DNA of 62,915 nucleotides from Sphingomonadaceae bacterium. GTDB lineage: Bacteria; Pseudomonadota; Alphaproteobacteria; Sphingomonadales; Sphingomonadaceae. Position 1 is the first letter of the stretch. Each line of letters begins with the position of its first letter. The translations under genes were made by a program, and so were the position numbers. Location of the stretch: contig JANYGC010000059.1 of the NCBI GenBank assembly GCA_025359425.1, positions 1-62,915 of the forward strand, written 5' to 3'. This document shows, in pieces, positions 8,045 through 15,518 of this stretch. The notes below the pieces were generated by a model. It was not told where the DNA came from and ran no database searches. It was given only the letters and a program-made list of their open reading frames with translations.

Positions 8045-8097
8045 TGGCATTGCTATAACAATCCGGCGCTTTAACGCGTCAGTTGAGGGGCATAACA
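8045..8097 (+). repeat. Right copy of the duplicated glycosylase 3' end
   Basis: Bases 8045-8073 read WHCYNNPAL-stop in the same phase as the glycosylase C-terminus, with a TAA in place of the TAG at 6381-6383. It runs up to the SDR start codon. Probably this copy marks the ancestral glycosylase-SDR junction. Confidence 0.85.
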
Positions 8098-8903
8098 TGA
8101 CACGCAAGACCATCTTCATCACCGGCGGCGGCTCGGGCATCGGGCGGGCGGTGGCGCAGAAGTTTGCCGGGCACGGCTGGTTCGTCGCCCTCGCGGATAT
8201 CGACGAGGCGGGGATGCGCGGCACTGCCGCGCTCCTCCCGGCCGGCACCAATTCATCCCACAAGCTCGATGTGCGCGACCGCGCCGCTTGGGATACCGCG
8301 CTGGCAGATTGTGCCCGGGCATCAGGCGGGAAGATCGATGTGGTGTTCAACAACGCCGGGATTCCGCTCGGCGGGCAGATCATCGAACACAGCACCGCCG
8401 AGATCGAGCGCTGCCTCGACATCAACCTCAAGGGCGTGATCTTTGGCGCACAGGCCGCGCATCCGTGGCTCAAGGCGAGCGCGCCGGGATCATGCTTGCT
8501 AAACACCGCCAGTGCAGCGGGAATCTATGGCGCGGCGGGTACCTCGATTTACGCTGCGACCAAGTTCGGGGTGCGGGCAGTTACCGAAAGCCTCGATGTC
8601 GAATGGCATCCCGACGGCATTTTGGTGCGCGACCTGATGCCTGCGTTCATTGACACCCCTTTGCTCGATCACGCCCCCAACCAGACGAGCAACGAAGATA
8701 TTCGCGTCCGGGTGACGGATGCCGGACTCGAAATTTCACCGGTCAGCGATGTCGCCGAGGCGGCTTGGGCGGCGGTGCATGGCGAGCGGCTCCACACGCT
8801 GGTCGGCAAGACTGCCAAGCGCGTGGCCTTCGCGGCGCGATGGATGCCCGGGCGATTGCGCAAGATGATGCGGTCCACGCTGCGTCAGCTGGATACGCAC
8901 TAA
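8097..8903 (+). CDS. Short-chain dehydrogenase/reductase
   Basis: NAD(P)-dependent oxidoreductase of the classical SDR family, 268 residues. Motifs in order: cofactor loop TGGGSGIGRAV at about residues 9-19, an acidic residue after strand 2 (ADIDEAG) that favours NAD over NADP, NNAG, the catalytic serine in NTASAAG, and YAATK with the catalytic Tyr and Lys. The start ATG lies at the end of the duplicated glycosylase-end block, and AGTTGAGGGG upstream could act as ribosome binding site. Substrate unknown. The original neighbour was probably the glycosylase gene. Confidence 0.88.
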   Translation: MTRKTIFITGGGSGIGRAVAQKFAGHGWFVALADIDEAGMRGTAALLPAGTNSSHKLDVRDRAAWDTALADCARASGGKIDVVFNNAGIPLGGQIIEHSTAEIERCLDINLKGVIFGAQAAHPWLKASAPGSCLLNTASAAGIYGAAGTSIYAATKFGVRAVTESLDVEWHPDGILVRDLMPAFIDTPLLDHAPNQTSNEDIRVRVTDAGLEISPVSDVAEAAWAAVHGERLHTLVGKTAKRVAFAARWMPGRLRKMMRSTLRQLDTH

Positions 8904-8920
8904 GCGGCCACAGCACTTTC

Positions 8921-9073
8921 TAGGTCCTCTCCATTTTGCGAAGCCAAATGGGGAGGTGGCGCGCCAAAGGCGTGTCGGAGGGGTATCGACGCTGGCTTTG
9001 AAGCCCCTCCGTCAGCGGCTGAGGCCGCTGCCACCTCCCCATTTGTGCCATTCGGCAAAAATGGGGAGGATCT
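8921..9073. repeat. Large imperfect inverted repeat between convergent genes
   Basis: Two arms of about 70 bases with the same blocks in mirror order: TCCTCTCCATTTTGC, AAATGGGGAGGTGGC and GGAGGGG on the left; CCCCTCC, GCCACCTCCCCATTT and AAAATGGGGAGGAT on the right. It could fold into a long hairpin and end transcription from both sides. Its right edge reaches the stop codon of the DUF1697 gene. This AATGGGGAGGTGGC-type element is of the kind seen repeatedly between sphingomonad genes. Confidence 0.8.
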
Positions 9074-9578
9074 AGGGCAGCGCTGCCGTCATTGCCGCCA
9101 ACTTCGCCACAGTGTTCAAATTGCGCGCTGTGCCCAGCTTGGCCGCCGGGATGCGCAGGCGGGTGTCGGCCATGCCGTCGTGGTAATCGACGTAGATATG
9201 GCGGCTGCCCAGCTCGATGGTTTCACCGCGCTGCCCGGCGATGCCGCCCACCGACAGCGGCCCGTCGACAAAGATCGCGACGACCCGGTTGCCTGGCCGG
9301 GCGGGCCACGGGTTGTTTGCCACGACTTCGCCCAGTTCGGCAGCGCTGCGCACCATCACACCGAGCGGTTTGCCGTAAGCCGCAAGCAGTGCGGCCTCGA
9401 TTGCCTTGCGCAAAGCGGCTTCGCTGCGGCCGGATTCGAACACCACGTTGCCGCTGGCGATGTAGGTCTGGACTCGCTCCAGTCCCACGCCCTCGCACAG
9501 CGCCCTGAGTTCGGCCATCGGCAGCTTGTTGTTCCCGCCGACGTTGACCGCGCGCAGCAAGGCCGCCCAGCCGCTCAC
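9072..9578 (-). CDS. DUF1697 domain-containing protein
   Basis: 168 residues with the clear DUF1697 opening WAALLRAVNVGGNNKLPMAEL, followed by YIASGNVVFES and later VDYHDGMADTRLRIPAAKLGTARNLNTVAKL. The family is widespread, cytoplasmic and of unknown function. Start is GTG at 9578 with a GAGG sequence just upstream. Its stop lies in the edge of the large inverted repeat. Eleven bases separate it from the pterin dehydratase gene on the same strand, which may share its transcript. Confidence 0.85.
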   Translation of the reverse strand: MSGWAALLRAVNVGGNNKLPMAELRALCEGVGLERVQTYIASGNVVFESGRSEAALRKAIEAALLAAYGKPLGVMVRSAAELGEVVANNPWPARPGNRVVAIFVDGPLSVGGIAGQRGETIELGSRHIYVDYHDGMADTRLRIPAAKLGTARNLNTVAKLAAMTAALP

Positions 9579-9589
9579 AGCCTCATTTC

Positions 9590-9880
9590 CTAAAACATCG
9601 CCGCGATTGCCCGCGCCATCGCCCCGTCGCGCGCCGACAAGCCATCCGCATCATGCGTGGTCAGCGTGATCTCTACGCGATTGTAGACATTCGACCATTC
9701 GGGATGGTGGTCGTGCTTGTCGGCGTAAAGCGCGACCCGGGTCATGAACCCGAAGGCTGCGTTGAAGTCCTCGAACTTGAACGTGCGGGTGATCGCCTTG
9801 CGGTCTTTGCGCAAGGTCCACTCGGGCGCTTCGGCGAGCAGGCTGTCGATGGCAGTTTGGCTGAGGCGGGGGACGGGCAT
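9590..9880 (-). CDS. phhB: Pterin-4a-carbinolamine dehydratase
   Basis: Dehydrates 4a-hydroxytetrahydropterin, the product of aromatic amino acid hydroxylases, for recycling. 96 residues, the family's normal size. The active-site segment is visible as [20 protein letters not shown] followed by LTTHDADG, with the three characteristic histidines. I chose the ATG at 9880 ([15 protein letters not shown]); the frame is open much further 5' but without family resemblance. No phenylalanine hydroxylase lies in the window, so the enzyme may have another pterin role. Confidence 0.9.
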   Translation of the reverse strand: MPVPRLSQTAIDSLLAEAPEWTLRKDRKAITRTFKFEDFNAAFGFMTRVALYADKHDHHPEWSNVYNRVEITLTTHDADGLSARDGAMARAIAAMF

Positions 9881-9939
9881 GGCACTCTCCTTGGCAGGCT
9901 CCTTGGCACGCGGGCAGCTTTCCCTTATCCGCATCTCCC

Positions 9940-10611
9940 ATGCAAGCTGGCGGCCTGACTGCGACTGAACTTTTTTGCCGCCGGGGGGATCGCTTCCTGT
10001 TCGGCTCGTTGAGTTTGCGCGCCGCGCCGGGCGATGCGCTGCATCTGGTCGGGCCGAACGGGACCGGCAAGACATCGCTGTTGCGCCTGCTCGCTGGCTT
10101 GTTGCTGCCCACCCCGCCCAGCGGAGCGATTGAATGGCAAGGCACTTGCGGTTATCTCGACGGACGGCCCACGCTCGACGAGCATCTGCCGCTCAGCGAG
10201 GCGCTCGCATTCTGGACCAGGCTCGACCGCGCAGCTGAAGTGCCGCTCGAACGGCTTGGGCTGGCCGCGCTGACCGATATCCCGGTGCGCTACCTCTCGA
10301 CCGGCCAGCGCAAGCGTGCCGGGCTGGCACGGTTGATCGGTCAAGGCGCGGATCACTGGCTACTCGATGAGCCGCTTAACGGGCTGGACCGCGAGGGCGC
10401 GGCTTTGGTCGAAGCCCTGATCGCCGAGAAGCGCGCGGCGGGCGGCGCGGTGGTGGTCGCCTCGCATCAGCCGCTCGCGCTGCCCAGCGCGCAAGTGCTG
10501 GACCTGCGAAAATTTCTCCCCTCCCCGGCGGGGAGGGGTCGGGGGTGGGGGAACGACGTCAGCGCAGAACCCCCACCCCAACCCCTCCCCGCCGGGGAGG
10601 GGCTTTCATGA
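9940..10611 (+). CDS. ccmA: Heme exporter ATP-binding protein CcmA
   Basis: ATPase subunit of the CcmAB exporter in System I cytochrome c maturation. Walker [10 protein letters not shown] at about residues 38-46, ABC signature [12 protein letters not shown], Walker [13 protein letters not shown], and the switch histidine in VVVASHQPL. The natural protein should end near LDLRKF. Here the frame continues through a palindromic repeat and adds about 32 residues rich in Pro, Gly and Arg ([11 protein letters not shown]... to ...LPAGEGLS). The stop overlaps the ccmB start as ATGA, so the repeat has been absorbed without breaking coupling. Confidence 0.92.
   Translation: MQAGGLTATELFCRRGDRFLFGSLSLRAAPGDALHLVGPNGTGKTSLLRLLAGLLLPTPPSGAIEWQGTCGYLDGRPTLDEHLPLSEALAFWTRLDRAAEVPLERLGLAALTDIPVRYLSTGQRKRAGLARLIGQGADHWLLDEPLNGLDREGAALVEALIAEKRAAGGAVVVASHQPLALPSAQVLDLRKFLPSPAGRGRGWGNDVSAEPPPQPLPAGEGLS
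10518..10602. repeat. Palindromic repeat inside the 3' end of ccmA
   Basis: Arms of about 33 bases: CCCCTCCCCGGCGGGGAGGG with TGGGGG blocks on the left, mirrored by CCCCCACCCC and CCCCTCCCCGCCGGGGAGGG on the right. The same family lies between glnB and glnA at 17053-17158. Here it is translated as the C-terminus of CcmA. Confidence 0.85.
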
Positions 10612-11264
10612 GCACCTTCCTCACCCTGCTGCGCCGCGATTGCGCTCAACTCTTGCTCGGCGGTCGGCGGGGCGGGGCCTTGCTGCCGGTGCTGTTTTTT
10701 CTCGCAGTGGCGATGCTTTACCCGTTCGCGGTCGGGCCAGACGCACCCTTGCTGGCCAGGACCGGCGGCGGGGTGATCTGGGTCGCCGCGCTGCTCGCCG
10801 CGATCCTGCCGCTCGACCGGCTGATCGAACCCGATCTGGAGCTCGGCCTGTTCGACCAGTTCGCCTTGCGCGGGATCAGCGAAGAGGGCGTAGTCGCGGT
10901 GCGCGTGCTGGCGCACTGGCTGAGCTTCGGCCCGCCGCTGATGCTCGCCGCGCTGCCCGCCTCGGCCTTGGTCGGGATCGATGGAGCGCAATTGCGGCTG
11001 ATCGAATGGGGCTTGCTCGCCGGAACCCCTGGCCTCGCCGCGCTGGGCGTGCTGGTCGCCGCGATCACCGCCGGCCTGCGCGGCGGCGCGGCGCTGGGCG
11101 GCTTGCTGGTCATCCCGCTCGCGGTGCCGCTGCTGGTGTTCGGCGCTGGCAGCCTCTCGGCCGGCGGCGAGGCTGGCCTCGCCCTGACCGGCGCGGTGAG
11201 TTTGGTCTTACTGGCGATCACGCCCTTCGCCGGCGCTGCGGCAATAAAGTCCTCACGCGGATAG
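10608..11264 (+). CDS. ccmB: Heme exporter membrane protein CcmB
   Basis: Inner-membrane permease subunit of the CcmAB exporter for cytochrome c biogenesis. 218 residues with six hydrophobic segments, the family's usual size and topology. The conserved loop PLDRLIEPDLELGLFDQFALRG is visible at about residues 66-87. The ATG at 10608 overlaps the ccmA stop. ccmC and the other maturation genes are not adjacent. The gene ends convergently with the small membrane protein at 11280. Confidence 0.9.
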   Translation: MSTFLTLLRRDCAQLLLGGRRGGALLPVLFFLAVAMLYPFAVGPDAPLLARTGGGVIWVAALLAAILPLDRLIEPDLELGLFDQFALRGISEEGVVAVRVLAHWLSFGPPLMLAALPASALVGIDGAQLRLIEWGLLAGTPGLAALGVLVAAITAGLRGGAALGGLLVIPLAVPLLVFGAGSLSAGGEAGLALTGAVSLVLLAITPFAGAAAIKSSRG

Positions 11265-11279
11265 AATTTCAGGTTCGGC

Positions 11280-11474
11280 TTACCGTTTGGTCAGGTCCGT
11301 GAGAACGATCCAGCTTCGGATACCAAGTAGCGTCGCTGGAACCAGCATGTTGATTAGCGATGCAGCCGAATACCCGCCCTTCGCGTAGGATTGCCACAGG
11401 TTGAAGCCAGCTGCCAGCAGGGTCCAAAGGATCAAAGCAACCCAGATCGACCTATTGAGCAGAAATTCCCTCAT
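11280..11474 (-). CDS. Small hypothetical membrane protein
   Basis: 64 residues with two hydrophobic segments, about residues 10-26 (IWVALILWTLLAAGFN) and 38-58 (ASLINMLVPATLLGIRSWIV), and a basic C-terminus (DLTKR). Reads MREFLLNRS at the start, with GAGGAGA upstream as a good ribosome binding site. Lies 11 bases after map on the same strand. No family recognised. Confidence 0.6.
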   Translation of the reverse strand: MREFLLNRSIWVALILWTLLAAGFNLWQSYAKGGYSAASLINMLVPATLLGIRSWIVLTDLTKR

Positions 11475-11485
11475 CGCAGATCTCC

Positions 11486-12310
11486 TCAGTAAGGCGGCTG
11501 GTTCAGCCCCTTGGGGCTCGCGGTGAAGATTTCGCAGCCGGTCTCGGTGATCCCGATCGAATGTTCGAACTGCGCCGACAGCGAGCGGTCGCGCGTTACC
11601 GCCGTCCAGCCATCTTCGAGCAGCTTCACCCCCGGTTTGCCGACGTTGATCATCGGTTCGATCGTGAAGAACATGCCGGGCTTCAATTCCGGCCCGGTCC
11701 CAGCCCGCGCGGCGTGGACGACTTCGGGCGCGTCGTGGAACAGCCGCCCCACGCCGTGCCCGCAAAATTCGCGGACCACGCCGTAGCGCTGGCGTTCGGC
11801 ATGGTGCTGGATCGCAGCGCCGATATCCCCCAACCGCGCACCGGGGCGGGCCTGCTCGATCCCCAGCATCAGGCATTCATACGTCACATCGATCAGCCGC
11901 CTGGCCTTCAACGGCACATCGCCAACCAGGTACATCCGGCTGGTATCGCCGTGCCAGCCATCGCGCAGCGGGGTCACGTCAATATTGACGATATCGCCGT
12001 CCTTGAGCACTTTGTCCGAGGGAATTCCGTGGCACACCACATGGTTGATCGAGATGCAGCAGCTGTGGGCATAGCCGCGGTAGCCCAGCGTCGCGGGGAC
12101 CGCGCCGCCGGCCATCGTCATCTCGCGCACAATGTCGTCGAGCGCGCCGGTGCTTACCCCGGGGGCAACGTGATCGACCAGCGCATCGAGAATTTCGGCC
12201 GCGAGCCGCCCAGCCTTGCGCATGCCTTCGAAACCGGCGGGGCCATGCAGCTTGATCGTGCCGTCGCGCAGCAGGGTCTCATCGTCGGTGACTGTCTGGT
12301 AGAGGTTCAT
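11486..12310 (-). CDS. map: Type I methionine aminopeptidase
   Basis: Removes the N-terminal methionine from nascent proteins. 274 residues. The metal ligands are all visible: the two aspartates in NIDVTPLRDGWHGDTSRMY, the histidine in GHGVGRLFHD, and the glutamates in FTIEPMI and FEHSIGIT. HGIPSDKVL and the substrate-side SINHVVCHG are also typical. ATG at 12310 gives the expected short N-terminal extension; the frame is open further 5' by chance. Confidence 0.95.
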   Translation of the reverse strand: MNLYQTVTDDETLLRDGTIKLHGPAGFEGMRKAGRLAAEILDALVDHVAPGVSTGALDDIVREMTMAGGAVPATLGYRGYAHSCCISINHVVCHGIPSDKVLKDGDIVNIDVTPLRDGWHGDTSRMYLVGDVPLKARRLIDVTYECLMLGIEQARPGARLGDIGAAIQHHAERQRYGVVREFCGHGVGRLFHDAPEVVHAARAGTGPELKPGMFFTIEPMINVGKPGVKLLEDGWTAVTRDRSLSAQFEHSIGITETGCEIFTASPKGLNQPPY

Positions 12311-12363
12311 GCCCGCCCATATAGCGGCAAATGGAGGAAATTGCGAGGGGTCTGGAGCCGCCT

Positions 12364-13191
12364 TTAGCGCGGCACGGCAAAGGCGCTGCGGTACTGCGGC
12401 CGAACCGCGCGGAGCACCGCTGCGGTCACCGGCACGGTCACATCGTAGTTCCCTTCCGCGTATGGCCCGGCAGCATAGGGATCGACCAGCACGCCGATGC
12501 GGGTGAAATGGGCCGTGTCGGTGGAGCCCAGGATCACGGTCTGCGCGGCGGGATCGATGCACATATCGAACGGATTGCCCGACTTGGGATTGACCGGCTC
12601 GCTGCGCTTGGCGGCGCGCTGCTGGTTGAGCGCGGCGCAGAACGGCGTGCGGATCGCTGCCGAGAGCGCGGTCGGCGAGGTAAACAAGTCTGCCGCTTTC
12701 ATGCGTTTTCCCGCAGGCTTGTGCCACACCAGCGCTTCCTGCCACGGATTGGGGTGCGCTCCGCCAAGCGATTCCCAGCGCCGCGCCGACAGGCTGAGCC
12801 AGCCCGGCAGGTTAGCCACCACATCCCACCGGGTGCTGTGGCCGTAAGGGTAATAGGTCCGCGCATCCGCCTTGGCCTCGCGCTGACCTTCTTTGGCATG
12901 GACGATCAGATCGCGCTTCTGCTTCGCCGCATCGGCCTTGAACCAGGCTGCCAGCGCGGGAATCGCCCCAGCCTGAACCGGGTAAGCATAGCTGAACTCA
13001 TACAGCGGGGTGCTGTCATCGATCGAGACCGGCTTGACGACCGGAAGCGGAGCCGCAGCGGCGGTCGCGGCGGCGGCGGGATCGCCCGGTTCCGCGCTTG
13101 CGCTCGGGGCAGCCTGGACCGGCTGATCGGGGCTGTTGCCCGAACAGGCTGCAAGCAGCGCGATCAGCAAGGCAATCGGGGCATGGCGCAT
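12364..13191 (-). CDS. DUF3298-type periplasmic lipoprotein
   Basis: 275 residues. Signal peptide with lipobox LLAAC (residues about 12-16), an Ala/Pro-rich linker to about residue 55, then a PdaC/RsiV-like domain: YEFSYAYPVQAGAIPALAAW at its start, GGAHPNPW in the middle and FTRIGVLVDPYAAGPYAEG near the end, a combination usual for DUF3298 proteins. These proteins are extracytoplasmic; some bind cell-wall ligands or lysozyme, but the role here is unknown. It is divergent from the M17 peptidase with only 54 bases between the starts. Confidence 0.8.
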   Translation of the reverse strand: MRHAPIALLIALLAACSGNSPDQPVQAAPSASAEPGDPAAAATAAAAPLPVVKPVSIDDSTPLYEFSYAYPVQAGAIPALAAWFKADAAKQKRDLIVHAKEGQREAKADARTYYPYGHSTRWDVVANLPGWLSLSARRWESLGGAHPNPWQEALVWHKPAGKRMKAADLFTSPTALSAAIRTPFCAALNQQRAAKRSEPVNPKSGNPFDMCIDPAAQTVILGSTDTAHFTRIGVLVDPYAAGPYAEGNYDVTVPVTAAVLRAVRPQYRSAFAVPR

Positions 13192-13245
13192 GATCGTCTT
13201 TTCCGCTCGCATGGAGACCGTGACTGGGGTTATGGCACGATCACC

Positions 13246-14628
13246 ATGAGCGACAAACACGCATTGATCCAGCCTGACAAAGGCCAGCACGCCACACCGG
13301 TCCACCTCGTCGACAAGGCGAGTTTGGCAGCCCTGATCAAAACGCTGTCGGCGGGCCAGCGCGCCGCAGTTGCAGCGCAGAAGTTCACCGGCGAGGGGTA
13401 CAGCTATGCGGTGGTGCCCGATGGTGACAGCTGGTTCGTGATCGCCGGGGTGGCCAATCCGGCTTCGCTGTCGAGCTGGTGCCTCGCCCGCCTCGCGGAA
13501 CTGCTGCCGGCTGGCACTTACCGGCTGGCGGCGGGCGAGCCCGGCCCGGCGCTGTTCGGCTGGGTCACCGGGCAGTACCGCTTCGACCGCTATCGCACAG
13601 ACCCGGTCATCGAAGGCCCGCGCATTTTGCTGACCAGCGCGGTCAAGGCGATCGACCCGGTGCTCGCCGAAGCAGCCGCCACCGCGCTGGTCCGCGATCT
13701 GGTCAACACCCCCGCCGAAGACATGGGCCCGGCTGAGCTCGAAGCCGAGGCGCAGCGGCTCGCCACAGCCTATCGGGCCGAACTCACGGTGACCAGCGGC
13801 GATGCGCTCGCGACCGGCTATCCGATGATCCACGCGGTCGGCCGCGCTGCCGGGCGGAGCCATGCCCCGCGGCTGATCGAGCTGGTCTGGGGCAACCCCA
13901 AACATCCCAAAATCGCCATCGTCGGCAAAGGCGTGTGCTTCGATTCGGGCGGGCTCGATATCAAGCCAAGCTCGGGCATGCTGCTGATGAAAAAGGACAT
14001 GGGCGGCGCGGCGCACGCCCTCGCCCTCGCCCAGCTGATCATGGCGGCGCATCTCAAGGTCCATCTCCACCTGCTGGTCCCCGCGGTTGAAAACGCGATC
14101 TCCGGAAATGCCTTCCGCCCCGGCGACGTGCTGTCCAGCCGCGCCGGGATCTCGGTCGAAATCGGCAATACCGACGCCGAAGGCCGGCTGGTGCTCGGCG
14201 ATGCACTGACCCGCGCGGGCGAGGAAGCGCCCGAACTGGTGATCGATTTCGCCACCCTGACCGGCGCGGCGCGGGTGGCGCTGGGGCCTGACCTGCCCGC
14301 ATTGATGACCCGGCGCGACGAGACCGCCGACGAACTGCTCAAGGCCGGTCTTGCTGCCGACGATCCGTGCTGGCGGCTGCCCCTGCCCGAAAGCTACCGC
14401 GAATACCTCAAGTCCGACATCGCCGACCTCAACAACAGCGGCACCAACGGCTTTGCCGGGGCCTCGGTTGCCGGGCTGTTCCTTGACCGCTTCGTCACAG
14501 AAGGCACCGACTGGGCCCACTTCGACACCTTCGCGTGGCGCCCCGCCGCCAAGCCCGGCCGCCCCAAAGGCGGCGACGCTTTGGGCCTGCGCGCAGCGTG
14601 GGGGATGCTCAAGGCGCGGTATGGCTGA
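13246..14628 (+). CDS. Leucyl aminopeptidase family (M17) metallopeptidase
   Basis: Cytoplasmic dinuclear-zinc aminopeptidase. 460 residues. The metal and catalytic region is clear: VGKGVCFDSGGLDIKPSSGM with the catalytic lysine and metal aspartate, and the signature NTDAEGRLVLGDAL. LVNTPAEDMGPAEL marks the junction of the short N-terminal domain with the catalytic domain. Slightly shorter than PepA (503 residues in E. coli), as in the PepB-like alphaproteobacterial members. ATG at 13246; an in-frame open stretch of 305 codons upstream is antisense to the DUF3298 gene and not coding. The stop overlaps the next gene's start. Confidence 0.9.
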   Translation: MSDKHALIQPDKGQHATPVHLVDKASLAALIKTLSAGQRAAVAAQKFTGEGYSYAVVPDGDSWFVIAGVANPASLSSWCLARLAELLPAGTYRLAAGEPGPALFGWVTGQYRFDRYRTDPVIEGPRILLTSAVKAIDPVLAEAAATALVRDLVNTPAEDMGPAELEAEAQRLATAYRAELTVTSGDALATGYPMIHAVGRAAGRSHAPRLIELVWGNPKHPKIAIVGKGVCFDSGGLDIKPSSGMLLMKKDMGGAAHALALAQLIMAAHLKVHLHLLVPAVENAISGNAFRPGDVLSSRAGISVEIGNTDAEGRLVLGDALTRAGEEAPELVIDFATLTGAARVALGPDLPALMTRRDETADELLKAGLAADDPCWRLPLPESYREYLKSDIADLNNSGTNGFAGASVAGLFLDRFVTEGTDWAHFDTFAWRPAAKPGRPKGGDALGLRAAWGMLKARYG

Positions 14629-14998
14629 CCCCGCCGCGCCGTGGCACGCGCACATCTATTTCACGGACCACGACCGCGCTGCGGCAGCAGCTTTGCGCGA
14701 GGCGTTTGGTGCCTGCCCCGAAGTGCTGTTGGTCGGCGCGATGGCGACTGGTCCCGCCGGTCCGCACCCGATCCCGCAGTACGAGGTGCATTTCCGCGAA
14801 GCTTCGCTGGAGTTGGTCCGGGCGATGATAACGGAGAGCGGGCTGACGGCGCTGGTCCATCCGCTCACGCCCGACGACCTCGCCGATCACACCAGCCTCG
14901 GCCAGTGGATCGGCACGCCGGTGACGCTCGATCTGACCGCGCTTGACCCGCCGGGGGTCAACCAGGGCATCGCGCGGTTCGGCGTAAGCGATTTTTGA
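14621..14998 (+). CDS. DOPA 4,5-dioxygenase family protein
   Basis: 125 residues resembling the small COG3805 family. Typical marks are WHAHIYF near residue 8, HPIPQYEVHF in the middle, and LVHPLTPDDLADHTSLGQWIG near the end, with conserved histidines that bind iron in characterised relatives. Fungal and plant members cleave the DOPA ring; the bacterial substrates are mostly unknown. The ATG overlaps the M17 stop by eight bases (ATGGCTGA), so the two are translationally coupled, though a functional link is not evident. Confidence 0.8.
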   Translation: MADPAAPWHAHIYFTDHDRAAAAALREAFGACPEVLLVGAMATGPAGPHPIPQYEVHFREASLELVRAMITESGLTALVHPLTPDDLADHTSLGQWIGTPVTLDLTALDPPGVNQGIARFGVSDF

Positions 14999-15011
14999 AC
15001 GCAACCGGCGC

Positions 15012-15425
15012 ATGATGGACAACTTGATACAGGGGCTGGGCGGGGCTAAGCGCCTGCTCTTCACAATGCCGGGGCATGAAGAATTGACTGTTAGCGTCCA
15101 TCCGACCGGAGAGTTCAGCCTGTCCGGGCCGAGCGTAAAGCTCGACGCGCCGCACTGGCCGGTGCGCGGTGATCTGGCGCATGTGCGGCTGGCGGGCCAG
15201 GTGTTCGTGCCCCATTATGCCGCGCCGATGGAGCATACTGTCGTCGCAACCGGTGCCGGGTTGCGCGTGGCCGCGACTGCATCAGCCGAGCTGCGCGACC
15301 AGCTGCCCGGCGGCACGGTGTTCAATGTGCTCGACATGGCCGGCGGCTGGGCCTGGGGCCAGGTCGGTGAGGACGGGTTTGTCGGATATTTGCCGCTCGA
15401 AGCGCTGGAAGAGCGACGAAGCTGA
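15012..15425 (+). CDS. SH3-like domain protein
   Basis: 137 residues. The C-terminal part matches a bacterial SH3 (SH3b) fold: VVATGAGLRVAATASAELRD, then GGTVFNVLDMAGGWAWGQV and DGFVGYLPLEALE. No signal peptide is evident, and there is no attached NlpC/P60 catalytic domain, with which such SH3 domains are often linked. The N-terminal 60 residues are not recognised. Start could be either of two adjacent ATGs (15012 or 15015). Function unknown, perhaps cell-wall binding. Confidence 0.6.
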   Translation: MMDNLIQGLGGAKRLLFTMPGHEELTVSVHPTGEFSLSGPSVKLDAPHWPVRGDLAHVRLAGQVFVPHYAAPMEHTVVATGAGLRVAATASAELRDQLPGGTVFNVLDMAGGWAWGQVGEDGFVGYLPLEALEERRS

Positions 15426-15445
15426 GCCGATAAGTAGCCATTCAC

Positions 15446-15509
15446 CCGTTCGTGTCGAGCCAAGTCGAGACACAGCGCGCGGTGGCGCGACTTCGCTCGA
15501 TACGAACGG
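15446..15509. repeat. REP-type palindrome (CCGTTCG family)
   Basis: Outer arms CCGTTCGTGTCGAG (15446-15459) and CTCGATACGAACGG (15496-15509) pair at 13 of 14 positions; an inner GTGGCGCGAC/GTCGAGACAC stretch pairs less well. It fills most of the SH3-argC gap. The same outer arms bound the element at 33266-33390. Confidence 0.8.
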
Positions 15510-15518
15510 ATCTTTTGA

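Noticed and set aside
12331..13245. Long in-frame extension upstream of the M17 peptidase start
   Set aside because: It runs antisense to the DUF3298 lipoprotein gene, is rich in Arg/Gly/His as expected for shadow frames in GC-rich DNA, and the peptidase N-terminus fits the ATG at 13246.
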